This document shows, one piece after another, positions 17,099-25,459 of a DNA stretch of 36,896 nucleotides. This DNA comes from Bacillota bacterium (GTDB lineage: Bacteria; Bacillota; Syntrophomonadia; Syntrophomonadales; DTU052). The number at the start of each line of letters is the position of its first letter. Positions within the stretch are counted from its first letter, which is position 1. The position numbers and the translations under genes were made by a program. Location of the stretch: NCBI GenBank assembly GCA_029781825.1, contig JAKOVY010000057.1, forward strand, positions 1-36,896, written 5' to 3'. The notes under the pieces are model-generated. The model was not told the DNA's origin and did no database searches. It was given only the letters and a program-made list of their open reading frames with translations.

Positions 17099-17114
17099 AC
17101 ACTATATGTTGAGG
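17099..17114 (+). promoter_or_regulatory. NrdR-box-like site 2
   Basis: ACACTATATGTTGAGG matches acaCwAtATaTwGtgt at 13 of 16 positions. The 16-base gap to site 1 gives the 31-32 base repeat, about three helical turns, known for NrdR box pairs. It covers the expected transcription start and runs into the nrdR ribosome site. Confidence 0.7.
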
Positions 17115-17121
17115 GCAGATC

Positions 17122-17604
17122 ATGAAATGTCCTTTTTGTTCAGAATTGGAAAGCAGAGTCTTGGATTCACGCACTACCGATGAGGGAACGGTCATCAGGC
17201 GACGGAGAGAGTGTGCCGCATGTAAGCGGCGCTTTACAACCTATGAGCGCATCGAGGAGCGTCCTCTTATGGTGGTTAAGAAGGAGGGGAACAGAGAGGC
17301 ATTCCAAAGGGACAAGCTAATGCAGGGCATACTTAAAGCAATAGAAAAAAGGCCGATTGGCATGGATACAGTTGAGGCCGTAGTAGGAGAGATTGAACGC
17401 GAGCTTCGAGATTCGTATGACAAAGAGGTGAGCAGTCAGGTAATCGGTGAGAAAGTAATGGACAGGCTTCGCATGATCGATGGAGTTGCCTATGTTAGGT
17501 TTGCGTCGGTTTACCGCCAGTTTACCGATGTAAAGGGATTCGTGGAAACCGTGGAACAGCTGCAAAAATATCAGGATTCCGGGGAGGGGAACAGTAGTGT
17601 TTGA
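17122..17604 (+). CDS. nrdR: Transcriptional repressor NrdR
   Basis: NrdR senses ATP/dATP and represses ribonucleotide reductase genes. The 160-residue protein has the N-terminal zinc ribbon with Cys3, Cys6, Cys31 and Cys34 and the basic strand RRRREC, then an ATP-cone domain (about 49-139) starting [13 protein letters not shown] and ending in [11 protein letters not shown]. Family length is normal. GAGGG precedes the ATG at 17122. The stop overlaps nrdD by 8 bases, and two NrdR-box-like sites lie at the promoter, so the operon is very probably autoregulated. Confidence 0.97.
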   Translation: MKCPFCSELESRVLDSRTTDEGTVIRRRRECAACKRRFTTYERIEERPLMVVKKEGNREAFQRDKLMQGILKAIEKRPIGMDTVEAVVGEIERELRDSYDKEVSSQVIGEKVMDRLRMIDGVAYVRFASVYRQFTDVKGFVETVEQLQKYQDSGEGNSSV

Positions 17605-19615
17605 AAAAATCAGGAAGCGGGATGGACGCGAGGTACCGTTTGATCCTTCAAAGATAACCGAAGCCATATTCAAAGCCGCACGAGCCCAGGGAGGGGAGAA
17701 TTACCAGAAAGCCCTCGAACTTACCCTTGAGGTCATGAGAGTGCTGGGGGAAAAGTATGAGGGAGACGTTTTTTCGGTTGAAGATGTTCAGGACATAGTG
17801 GAAAAAGTCTTAATCGAGAATGGTCATGCCCGCACCGCGAAGGCCTACATACTGTACCGAGCTCAGAGAACCAGATACCGGGAAGGCAAGTCCGAGCTGA
17901 TGGATGTGGTTGAGGAGATCCTGAAGGAGACCAACCGGGAAAATGCCAATGTGGGTAATTCTCCGTCGGCCAAAATGCTGCAGATTGCCAGTGCCGCTTC
18001 CAAACAGTATTACCTGGATCGCCTGATCCCTCCCGAATTTTCCAATGCTCACCGCCAGGGAGATATCCATATTCATGACCTTGATTTTTACGGCAAGACT
18101 CTGAACTGCATACAGATACCGCTTAGAAAGCTCCTGCAGGAAGGGTTTAACAACGGTCACGGCTATATAAGACCTCCAAAAAGGCCGGCGTCGGCCACCG
18201 CATTGGCGGCCATCATCCTGCAGAGTTCACAAAACGACATGTTCGGCGGGCAGTCTTTCCCCTTCTTTGACCGGGATTTAGCCCCCTTTGTTGAGAACGC
18301 CAGCGACGAGGAAACCTACCAGGCTATGGAAGCCCTGGTATACAACCTCAACAGCATGCACTCTCGGGCCGGGGCGCAGGTGCCGTTTTCCTCGCTGAAC
18401 CTGGGTGCGGATACTTCCGAAGCCGGACGGCGGGTAGCGAGAAATCTCCTGCTCGCTTATGAAGCCGGCCTGGGAAGAGGGGAGAACCCCATTTTCCCCA
18501 ATATCATTTTCCGGGTGAAGGAAGGTGTCAACCTTAATCCGGACGATCCCAACCACGACTTGCTGCTGCTGGCCATGAGGGTGGCGGCCAAGAGAATGAA
18601 CCCGACTTTCAGCTTTATGGACTCATCATTCAACAAACAGTATGGAGATGAGGTAGCCTACATGGGCTGCCGGACCCGGGTGATAGCGAATATCCATGGA
18701 CCGGCAGTTACTGAGAGGCGGGGGAATCTGTCCTTTACCACCATCAATTTGCCCCGGTTGGCTTTGAGAGCCAAGGGCAGCCTGGGAGAGTTCTATCGCC
18801 TTCTGGAGTCAACCGTCTGGCTGGCCTGTGAACAGCTTCATCACCGTTACCGGGTTCAGGCCGCTCTCAAGGTTAAGGACCTGCCGTTTGTTATGGGACA
18901 GCACCTCTACATGGGATCGGAGGGGCTTGGCCTCTGTGATCCGATTGAAGAGGCGGTAAAGCACGGAACCCTGTCGGTAGGCTTTATCGGCCTGGCGGAA
19001 ACCCTGGTCTGCCTTACCGGAAAACACCATGGGGAGTCGAACGATTCGCAGGCCATAGGCATATCCATTGTCCAGTTCATGCGTCAGCTTGTTGATCGGG
19101 CGGCTGAACAGTTTAACTTAAACTACACCCTGATCGCAACACCGGCCGAAGGCCTTTCGGGGCGTTTTATCGCTATGGACCGAGAACGCTTCGGAGTTAT
19201 TCCCGGGGTTACCGACGGCCAGTACTATACCAACAGTTTTCACATACCGGTCAATTACGATATATCGATATTTGAAAAGTTGTCCAGGGAAGGACCCTAT
19301 CACAAGTACACCAATGCCGGGCATATAAGTTACGTGGAATTCCCGGCTCCTCCGGTTCACAACGGAGAAGCCATACAGGCCATTATCAAGCATATGAATG
19401 ACTGCGACATGGGTTATGCCGGCATCAACTTCCCCATCGACTTCTGCGAGAGTTGCGGATTCTTGGGGGTTATCGACCACGATAAATGCCCCAAATGCGG
19501 AGGCGACGAGATAAAACGGGTTCGAAGAATTACCGGATATCTGTCCACAGTGGACCGGTTTAACGATGCCAAGATAGCCGAACTCAAGAATCGCAGACCC
19601 CACCGGCTGTCTTGA
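17597..19615 (+). CDS. nrdD: Anaerobic ribonucleoside-triphosphate reductase NrdD
   Basis: NrdD reduces ribonucleoside triphosphates to deoxy forms with an oxygen-sensitive glycyl radical. The 672-residue protein has an N-terminal ATP-cone (about 2-92) for allosteric control, a long catalytic barrel with conserved [13 protein letters not shown], a C-terminal zinc site of two CxxC pairs (CESC and CPKC) and the glycyl radical loop RRITGYLST with Gly647. The start is GTG 17597 behind GGGGAGGGG. It is translationally coupled to nrdR upstream; the activase nrdG follows at once. Length and motifs are complete, so it should be active. Confidence 0.97.
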   Translation: MFEKIRKRDGREVPFDPSKITEAIFKAARAQGGENYQKALELTLEVMRVLGEKYEGDVFSVEDVQDIVEKVLIENGHARTAKAYILYRAQRTRYREGKSELMDVVEEILKETNRENANVGNSPSAKMLQIASAASKQYYLDRLIPPEFSNAHRQGDIHIHDLDFYGKTLNCIQIPLRKLLQEGFNNGHGYIRPPKRPASATALAAIILQSSQNDMFGGQSFPFFDRDLAPFVENASDEETYQAMEALVYNLNSMHSRAGAQVPFSSLNLGADTSEAGRRVARNLLLAYEAGLGRGENPIFPNIIFRVKEGVNLNPDDPNHDLLLLAMRVAAKRMNPTFSFMDSSFNKQYGDEVAYMGCRTRVIANIHGPAVTERRGNLSFTTINLPRLALRAKGSLGEFYRLLESTVWLACEQLHHRYRVQAALKVKDLPFVMGQHLYMGSEGLGLCDPIEEAVKHGTLSVGFIGLAETLVCLTGKHHGESNDSQAIGISIVQFMRQLVDRAAEQFNLNYTLIATPAEGLSGRFIAMDRERFGVIPGVTDGQYYTNSFHIPVNYDISIFEKLSREGPYHKYTNAGHISYVEFPAPPVHNGEAIQAIIKHMNDCDMGYAGINFPIDFCESCGFLGVIDHDKCPKCGGDEIKRVRRITGYLSTVDRFNDAKIAELKNRRPHRLS

Positions 19616-19626
19616 GGAGGGATACG

Positions 19627-20130
19627 GTGAAAATGAGGGTCAGCGGGTTTACCCGTGAAAGTGTGGTAGACGGCCCGGGAATCCGGGCCGTGGTTTATGC
19701 CCAGGGATGTCCACATCACTGTCCGCACTGTCATAACCCGTCCACCTGGGATCCCGAGGGAGGATATGAGCTCGATATCGACGACATAGTAGGTCTGGTC
19801 AGGGATATTGGCCTCTTGCGGGGAATAACCCTATCCGGAGGAGAACCTTTCCTCCAGGCGGGACCGGCTGCGGAACTGGCCGCCCGCATAAAGGATCTGG
19901 GCCTGGATGTGGTGGTATATACGGGTTATACTTTTGAGGAACTGCTGGAAATGAGCCGGAACGACCCGGCAGTGGCCAGGCTACTTAATCTGACCGATAT
20001 CCTGATTGACGGGCCTTACCGGCATGAGGAGCGCGATTTGAGCCTTGCTTTTCGCGGTTCGAGAAATCAGCGGGTGATCGACGTCAGGCGAAGCCTCGAG
20101 GAGGGGCGAGTTTGTACACTGGACTATTGA
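19627..20130 (+). CDS. nrdG: Anaerobic RNR activating enzyme NrdG (radical SAM)
   Basis: NrdG uses S-adenosylmethionine and a 4Fe-4S cluster to make the glycyl radical on NrdD. The 167-residue product has GFTRESVVDGPGIRAVVYAQGC and the radical-SAM cysteines Cys28, Cys32 and Cys35 in CPHHCPHC, then HNPSTWD, LSGGEPFLQ and DILIDGPY, all usual for the family. The frame reaches TTG 19612 inside nrdD, but GAGGAGG at 19614-19620 points to GTG 19627. A second candidate is ATG 19633. It is the last gene of the nrd operon. Confidence 0.95.
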   Translation: MKMRVSGFTRESVVDGPGIRAVVYAQGCPHHCPHCHNPSTWDPEGGYELDIDDIVGLVRDIGLLRGITLSGGEPFLQAGPAAELAARIKDLGLDVVVYTGYTFEELLEMSRNDPAVARLLNLTDILIDGPYRHEERDLSLAFRGSRNQRVIDVRRSLEEGRVCTLDY

Positions 20131-20205
20131 TGTTTAATCCTTTCCCGCTCCCGGCTCATGATGTCGAGGCGAATCATATAATCCGGCAAAGCCGTCTGTT
20201 TATAA

Positions 20206-20526
20206 TCACTCCCGGGATTGGTCCTCGTCGGGAGGCTGAGCATCCATGGCGGCCAGCAGCTCTCTGGCTTCGGACAGCTTATCCCGGGGCACCATGACCC
20301 GAACTTCGGCCAGGGGGCCGATTGACAGACCCTGAACCCTTCCAATCCCTTCCCGGGAACGCAGGATAACCGGAATTCCGCAGCTTTCCAGCAAGCTCTT
20401 TATTATATCATCCTGGGGAGGATATACTGTTGCCAGAATATCCCATGAGGTCGGCGCCGGTTGTCCGCATGAGGGGCAGGACATCAGATGATCAGCATAG
20501 TGCTGACGACAGATTGTACAGAGCAT
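20206..20526 (-). CDS. Zinc-ribbon and DUF2007 domain protein
   Basis: The only minus-strand gene I accept. The 106-residue product has an N-terminal zinc ribbon (Cys3, Cys6, Cys17, Cys20) followed by a DUF2007-like domain (about 30-95): VYPPQDDIIKSLLESCGIPVIL and GPLAEVRVMVPRDKLSEARELL. DUF2007 proteins are called putative signal-transducing proteins, resembling a single ferredoxin-like fold; function is unknown. A clear ribosome site (AAGGAGGG on the minus strand, at 20532-20539) precedes the ATG at 20526, which argues against a shadow frame. It is convergent with nrdG and divergent from pgeF. Confidence 0.85.
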   Translation of the reverse strand: MLCTICRQHYADHLMSCPSCGQPAPTSWDILATVYPPQDDIIKSLLESCGIPVILRSREGIGRVQGLSIGPLAEVRVMVPRDKLSEARELLAAMDAQPPDEDQSRE

Positions 20527-20705
20527 AATATCCCTCCTTGGTGTTCATGATAACAGACAATTGTAGTGGAACAAAGCATGGCAGCTGTGACCGCACCCGA
20601 GAGGGGTTATTGACCCGGCATATAATCATGAGGTGTCAGGGAAGGGTTATGCGGTTAAGCCGGACATCAAGGCAGGAAGTCCCTAAGGTAAGGAGGCGGG
20701 TCAGT

Positions 20706-21521
20706 TTGAATTGGGAATGGAGGCAGCGCGGCTCTCTAACTTTTCTTACCCTCCCCGGCTGGGAAGAGCTGGGGGTGAAGGCGGCTTTTACCACCAGGCA
20801 TGGAGGGTTCAGCACCGGTCCTTTCACATCCCTGAACCTGGGGCTGCACGTCGGGGACGACCCCGAGCCGGTGATGGCCAACCGGGAACTGGTAGGCAGG
20901 AGCCTTGGATTTGGACTCGACCGGATGGTCTGCTGTGAACAGGTGCATGGCAGGGAGGTGGCGGTGGTTGACAGCCGGCACGCCGGACGGGGAGCCTGCA
21001 GCCTCGATGACGTGCTCATGGGCTGTGATGCCATGGTAACCGACTGCCCGAACCTGTTTTTGACCGCCTTTTTTGCCGACTGTTATCCCCTCTACTTTTT
21101 TGACCCCGCCAAAAGAGTGATTGCCCTGGCCCACAGCGGGTGGAAGGGCACAGCCCTTCGCATTGCTGAGGCTACTTTGAAGGTGATGACGAGTGAATTC
21201 GACTGCCGGATAAAAGACATCCGGGTGTTCATAGGACCGGGGATTGGACCGGAGTGTTTCGAGATTGATGCCCAAAGAAAGAGCCAGGTTGAAGGGTTGT
21301 TTACTTTTCGTGATGAGATAATTTATTCTTATAATGAGAATCGGTCCGTATGGGACCTGGAGCTCACCAACAGGCTAATTCTCAAAGAAAGCGGAATCCC
21401 GGAGGAGAATATCGGGTCCTGTCGTCTGTGTACAAGCTGCAACCAGGATCAGTTTTTTTCCTACCGGGCCTCCGGGGGGCGTACCGGAAGAATGGCTGCG
21501 GTGCTGGGCTTGCTTGAATGA
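20706..21521 (+). CDS. pgeF: Peptidoglycan editing factor PgeF (YlmD, laccase-domain family)
   Basis: PgeF/YlmD is a cytoplasmic purine-nucleoside-phosphorylase-like protein of the multicopper-polyphenol-oxidase family, reported to hydrolyse UDP-MurNAc-L-Ser and so keep L-Ala in the wall. The metal ligands are present: His81 in EQVHGREV, Cys126 in ADCYPL and His143 in LAHSGWKGT, followed by FIGPGIGPECFEI and CTSCNQDQFFSYR. From TTG 20706 it has 271 residues, the family norm, with AAGGAGG at 20690-20696. The frame is open to 20538 but that extension resembles nothing. First gene of the ylmD-ylmE-sepF series. Confidence 0.93.
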   Translation: MNWEWRQRGSLTFLTLPGWEELGVKAAFTTRHGGFSTGPFTSLNLGLHVGDDPEPVMANRELVGRSLGFGLDRMVCCEQVHGREVAVVDSRHAGRGACSLDDVLMGCDAMVTDCPNLFLTAFFADCYPLYFFDPAKRVIALAHSGWKGTALRIAEATLKVMTSEFDCRIKDIRVFIGPGIGPECFEIDAQRKSQVEGLFTFRDEIIYSYNENRSVWDLELTNRLILKESGIPEENIGSCRLCTSCNQDQFFSYRASGGRTGRMAAVLGLLE

Positions 21522-21533
21522 GGGTGGTAACCT

Positions 21534-22247
21534 GTGAATGCCAAGATTCTTGTAGTTGACGATGAAACTTATATTGTGGAACTGGTAAAGTTCAACCTGG
21601 AGAAAGAAGGGTTTGAGGTCATTGTAGCCCATGACGGAAGGACCGCTCTGGACATGGTGGAGGAGGAAAACCCGGATCTGGTCATTCTGGATATCATGCT
21701 GCCGGTAATGGACGGATTGGAGGTCTGTCGGATGCTGCGCCAGAACCCCCGCCATCGCAACCTGCCCATAATTATGCTGACTGCCAAAGGCGAGGAAGTC
21801 GATACCGTTTTGGGGCTGGAGATGGGGGCGGATGATTATATAAAGAAACCCTTCAGTCCGCGGGAAATGGTGGCCAGGGTTAAGGCCAGGTTAAGGGCGG
21901 GCAAGCTTTTGCAAACCGAGGATGCCGTAAGGGAAAAGGCCTTGGTATGGAAGGACCTGGTCATAATTCCCGAGCGTTACGAGGCCTATATCCGGGACAA
22001 GAAACTGGACCTTACGCCCAAGGAATTTGAGCTGCTCCGCATCCTGGCTTCGAGCCGGGGGCGCGTTTTGACCAGAGAGACTCTTTTGGAAAAGGTCTGG
22101 GGTTACGAGTTTATCGGTGATACAAGAACCGTTGACGTTCACATAAGGCACCTGCGGATGAAGTTGGGAGATGACAGCTCGGCACCGCAATATATAGAGA
22201 CCGTCCGCGGTGTGGGCTACAGGTTTAGGGAGAGTGGTTACCTATAG
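21534..22247 (+). CDS. OmpR/PhoB-family response regulator
   Basis: A two-component DNA-binding response regulator of 237 residues. The receiver domain (1-118) has acidic residues Asp9-Asp10, the phosphoacceptor Asp53 in LVILDIMLPVMDG, Thr83 and Lys105. The C-terminal winged helix (about 135-232) has LDLTPKEFELLRILASSRG, RTVDVHIRHLRMKLG and IETVRGVGYRF. It resembles PhoP/PhoB/WalR; which one cannot be settled without a tree. GTG start at 21534 follows AGGGTGG. The partner kinase lies directly downstream, so phosphate or envelope-stress control is only a guess. Confidence 0.92.
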   Translation: MNAKILVVDDETYIVELVKFNLEKEGFEVIVAHDGRTALDMVEEENPDLVILDIMLPVMDGLEVCRMLRQNPRHRNLPIIMLTAKGEEVDTVLGLEMGADDYIKKPFSPREMVARVKARLRAGKLLQTEDAVREKALVWKDLVIIPERYEAYIRDKKLDLTPKEFELLRILASSRGRVLTRETLLEKVWGYEFIGDTRTVDVHIRHLRMKLGDDSSAPQYIETVRGVGYRFRESGYL

Positions 22248-22294
22248 ACAAGGCAAGCAGCTTATGGGAGGGTTTATCCAGCGAAAACGGGAAG

Positions 22295-23344
22295 ATGCAG
22301 GCCATACTTGCCAGCATGGTGGACGGCCTGGTGGCGGTTGACAAAGAAGGCCGTATTTCAATGGTCAACCGGGCTGCCGAGGGCCTTTTCATGCTGCAGA
22401 AGCAACATCTGCTGGGACAGACCTTCGAATCACTGCTCGACACCCCCGATCTCCATAACACCATAATCAAGGTCCTGAGAACCGGTGTTGAGTTCCGCGT
22501 TGAATACAACCTTTTTCCAAACCAGGAGAATATATACCGCATCAATATCGTGCCCCTCAAGGGAGAAAACGATGAGATTGAAGGGGCTCTGGCGGTGTTT
22601 CATGATATTACCGATGCCCGCAAGTTCGACCGCATGAGAAGTGAGTTTGTCGCCAACGTATCTCACGAACTGCGGACTCCGCTGACCTCCATCAAAGGGT
22701 TCGTCGAGACCCTGCTGGATGGGGCGCTGGAGGATAAGATGCTCTGCCGCCGGTTTCTGAGCATTATTGACAGCGAGACCGACCGACTGACCCGTTTGAT
22801 CGATGATCTGCTCACCCTGTCGGCCATGGAAACCAAAGAGATCAGGGTTAACCTGCAGAATGTAAACCTGGTGGAATCGGTTAAGAATGTTTTCAATATC
22901 ATGGGGCCGCAGGCGGAGGACAAGAACCTGCGCATGGAATTGATTTACTCGCCGCAGGCGGGCTGGGTGAAAGCGGATCAGGACCTGATCGGGCAAGTGT
23001 TGATAAACCTCATCGACAACGCCATCAAGTATTCCAGCGATGGCGGGAAGATCGTGGTCCGGATATTCAACGAGAATGGAAAGACTGTGATCAAGGTCAG
23101 CGATACCGGGATCGGTATTGCCAAAGAGAGCCTGCATCGCGTTTTCGAGAGGTTTTATCGTGTGGATCGTGCTCGTTCCCGGGTTCATGGCGGAACCGGA
23201 CTGGGATTGGCGATTGTCAAACACATTGTTGAACTGCATGGGGGAGAGGTCTTCGTCAGCAGCCAGGTTGGTGTGGGTTCAACCTTTACCTTCTGCCTGC
23301 CGGCGGGAGACCAAGTATCCAGGTGTGCGGAGATTGACAATTGA
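22295..23344 (+). CDS. PAS-domain sensor histidine kinase
   Basis: Kinase partner of the upstream regulator. From ATG 22295 it has 349 residues: a PAS domain at about 1-105 (SMVDGLVAVDKEGRI), HisKA with phospho-His124 in SHELRTPLTSIKGF, then the HATPase N box NLIDNAIKYSS, G1 DTGIGIA, F box FERFYRVDR and G2 GTGLGLAIVKHI. No transmembrane segment is visible, unlike PhoR or WalK. The start is uncertain: the only SD-like stretch abuts the ATG, and the same frame is open back to 22229 with no ATG, GTG or TTG. Its stop overlaps the next gene by 4 bases. Confidence 0.88.
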   Translation: MQAILASMVDGLVAVDKEGRISMVNRAAEGLFMLQKQHLLGQTFESLLDTPDLHNTIIKVLRTGVEFRVEYNLFPNQENIYRINIVPLKGENDEIEGALAVFHDITDARKFDRMRSEFVANVSHELRTPLTSIKGFVETLLDGALEDKMLCRRFLSIIDSETDRLTRLIDDLLTLSAMETKEIRVNLQNVNLVESVKNVFNIMGPQAEDKNLRMELIYSPQAGWVKADQDLIGQVLINLIDNAIKYSSDGGKIVVRIFNENGKTVIKVSDTGIGIAKESLHRVFERFYRVDRARSRVHGGTGLGLAIVKHIVELHGGEVFVSSQVGVGSTFTFCLPAGDQVSRCAEIDN

Positions 23345-24294
23345 GTACTCGACAGCAGAGAATTCAAAACCGCTTGCGCAAACAGATGATGATGAGAATC
23401 TTCATGAAAGGTTGTCTGGCCGTAGCTATACTGGTGGGCACCGGCGCTTTCATGCTCCTTCTTTATCATCAGATCCTGGCCTGGCTTGTTGATGTGGAAG
23501 TCGCCCAGTACAGCGAATTACAGGACGTGATCACGGTTCCGGCCATTATTATTAAACAGGAGACGGTGGTAAATGCACCGTCCCGCGGGCGATTTGAGAA
23601 CCAGGTGATGGAAGGGGAGAGGGTTCGCAGCGGCTCGGTTGTGGGTTTGTTTTATCCTGAAGGACAGATCAAACCGGTAACCATATCGGTACCCCGGGGC
23701 GGAGTAATAAGCTTTAAACCCGACGGCTGGGAGCAGGTCCTCTCCGATTTCTCCCTTGAGGGAGGAGACCGTAATATATTCGATTATAACCCCCGTCAGT
23801 TCAATGACGGCAGTTTTCAGTATGAACGCGGGGAGCCGATCTTCAAGGTGATAGACAACCTGGTGCCGCTGCGGATGGTGGTTAAATTTGATAATGCGGC
23901 CATGAGCAAGCCCCTGGAGATCGGCGATACCATGAAGTTGATCTACCGGGATGAGGTCCTGGGTGACGCCCGGTGCGAGTCGGTATGGTCGGGTCAGGAC
24001 CACCTGACTGCCATTCTGAGCCTTGACAGCTTCAACGAGGACCTGCTGGCTCAAAGAAAAATTGATGTGGATTGTGTAACTGCCGCCTACCAGGGCGTAG
24101 TCATTCCCGAAAAGGCCCTGGTTAAAAACCGGGAGGGATATGCGGTTTACCGGCTGAACGAAAGCAAAGTTGAATTGTGCTCACTTACAGTAGTTAAAAT
24201 ACATCAGGGACAGGCGGTGGTTGAGGGAATCCAACCCGGAGATTCCATTGTAACCACGCCTCATTTGGTTTCGGAAGGCATGACCTATCGATAA
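23341..24294 (+). CDS. HlyD-like membrane fusion/adaptor protein
   Basis: A 317-residue protein with a basic cytoplasmic N terminus, one membrane helix (about 22-42) and a large extracellular part. The part after the helix has beta-rich adaptor features: VNAPSRGRFENQVMEGERVRSG (split lipoyl-like half motif) and a C-terminal membrane-proximal module GVVIPEKALVKNREGYAVYRL with VEGIQPGDSIVTTP. This fits the HlyD/RND-adaptor fold, but no long coiled coil and no pump gene is next to it. TTG start overlaps the kinase stop (TTGA), so expression is tied to the two-component genes. Biological role unknown. Confidence 0.8.
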   Translation: MSTRQQRIQNRLRKQMMMRIFMKGCLAVAILVGTGAFMLLLYHQILAWLVDVEVAQYSELQDVITVPAIIIKQETVVNAPSRGRFENQVMEGERVRSGSVVGLFYPEGQIKPVTISVPRGGVISFKPDGWEQVLSDFSLEGGDRNIFDYNPRQFNDGSFQYERGEPIFKVIDNLVPLRMVVKFDNAAMSKPLEIGDTMKLIYRDEVLGDARCESVWSGQDHLTAILSLDSFNEDLLAQRKIDVDCVTAAYQGVVIPEKALVKNREGYAVYRLNESKVELCSLTVVKIHQGQAVVEGIQPGDSIVTTPHLVSEGMTYR

Positions 24295-24312
24295 GGCCCG
24301 GGAGGGGGAAAA

Positions 24313-25020
24313 GTGACCCTGGATACTGCCACCTTTGCAGGAAACCTCAAAGCCGTCCGAGAAAAGGTTAAAAGAGCCGCGCTTAAGGCGGGCACCGACC
24401 CCAATGCTATCCACCTGATTGCCGTCAGCAAAACGGTGGGCCTGGAGGTAGTCGATATGGCTTGCCGCCACGGGTTATCCGATTTTGGTGAAAACCGGGT
24501 TCAGGATCTGGTGTTGAAGCAGAGTCAATACCCCCAGGTCCGGTGGCATATGATCGGCCGCCTTCAGACCAACAAGGTTAAGGACGTAATCGGCCGGGCT
24601 TTTCTCATTCATTCGCTGGACAGATGGTCACTGGCGGAGTATATTGAGAAAAGGGCAGAAAAGGAAAAAACTGTGGTTTCCACACTGCTTCAGGTCAATG
24701 TTTCCGGGGAGAAGTCAAAAACCGGTGTGGCACCATTGGAAGTTCCGGATTTTCTGGACGCTGTCAGCCGGTTGAACCATCTGCGGGTCCTGGGATTGAT
24801 GACCATGGCACCGGAAGTGGACGACCCTGAGGAAACCAGACCAGTATTCAAGGAACTGCGCCGGATATTCGATATATGTAAAGAGAGCGGGTATCCCCGG
24901 GTGGAAATGCGTTATCTTTCCATGGGGATGACCCAGGATTTCGAAGTGGCCATTGAAGAGGGGGCAAATATGGTCCGGATAGGCCGGGCGCTGTTTGACC
25001 CCGGATTTAAGGAGGTTTGA
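24313..25020 (+). CDS. yggS: PLP homeostasis protein YggS/YlmE
   Basis: YggS (YlmE in Bacillus, PLPBP in animals) binds pyridoxal phosphate and affects PLP and amino-acid homeostasis without known catalysis. The 235-residue TIM-barrel protein has the PLP lysine Lys40 in [29 protein letters not shown] and the C-terminal phosphate-binding region [28 protein letters not shown]-like, here ending ALFDPG. The start is GTG 24313 behind GGGAGGGGGA. It directly precedes sepF, as ylmE does in Bacillus. Confidence 0.94.
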   Translation: [235 protein letters not shown]

Positions 25021-25024
25021 AGAA

Positions 25025-25459
25025 TTGAGTTTTTTTGACAAGCTGTGGCGTTGGCTTGGAATTGCAGAGGTTGAGGAGGAAGAAGTACCAAGTCTGCCGA
25101 TTGTGGACAACCGGGAAATAAACCGCAAGGCCAATCTGGTAAGCCTGCAGGGAGCCAAAACCATAAAAGTTGTGGTCAGCGAACCCGCCACCTTCGAAGA
25201 GGCTCAGGACCTGGCCGACAGTCTGAAGAATCGGCGGCAGGTAGTACTGAACCTTAATAACACCGATATTGAGATTGCCCGTCGCATAATTGACTTCTTA
25301 AGTGGAACCACCTATGCTCTTGATGGGCAGACCCAGAAACTGGGAGAAAACATTTTTCTTTTTGCACCCAGCAATGTAGAAATCTCCAGGGAACCCAAAA
25401 TGATCATGCGGAGTTCTTTTACATACTCAAAGGGTAACGCTTTGGGGAGAGAAGATTAA
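25025..25459 (+). CDS. sepF: Cell division protein SepF
   Basis: SepF forms membrane-bound rings that anchor and bundle FtsZ and overlap in role with FtsA. The 144-residue protein has an N-terminal amphipathic membrane-binding helix (MSFFDKLWRWLGI), an acidic linker and the core domain KTIKVVVSEPATFEEAQDLADSLKNRRQVVLNL (pattern: two strands, a helix, then LNN) with RIIDFLSGTTYAL and IFLFAPSNVEI. The TTG start 25025 has GGAGG at 25011-25015; upstream codons lie within yggS. It overlaps proC by one base. Confidence 0.94.
   Translation: MSFFDKLWRWLGIAEVEEEEVPSLPIVDNREINRKANLVSLQGAKTIKVVVSEPATFEEAQDLADSLKNRRQVVLNLNNTDIEIARRIIDFLSGTTYALDGQTQKLGENIFLFAPSNVEISREPKMIMRSSFTYSKGNALGRED

Noticed and set aside
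20184-20194. CGGC-AAA-GCCG hairpin as a terminator between nrdG and the minus-strand gene
   Set aside because: A 4-bp stem without a T-run on either strand is too weak.
20610-20626. TTGACC and TATAAT as a promoter for pgeF
   Set aside because: The two elements are only 5 bases apart, impossible for sigma-A; without a -35 the TATAAT alone is not convincing.
20538-20705. N-terminal extension of pgeF
   Set aside because: No family similarity; AAGGAGG before TTG 20706 gives the normal 271 residues.
22430-23239. 269-codon minus-strand open frame opposite the histidine kinase
   Set aside because: No recognisable domain or ribosome site; the opposite strand shows all kinase motifs.
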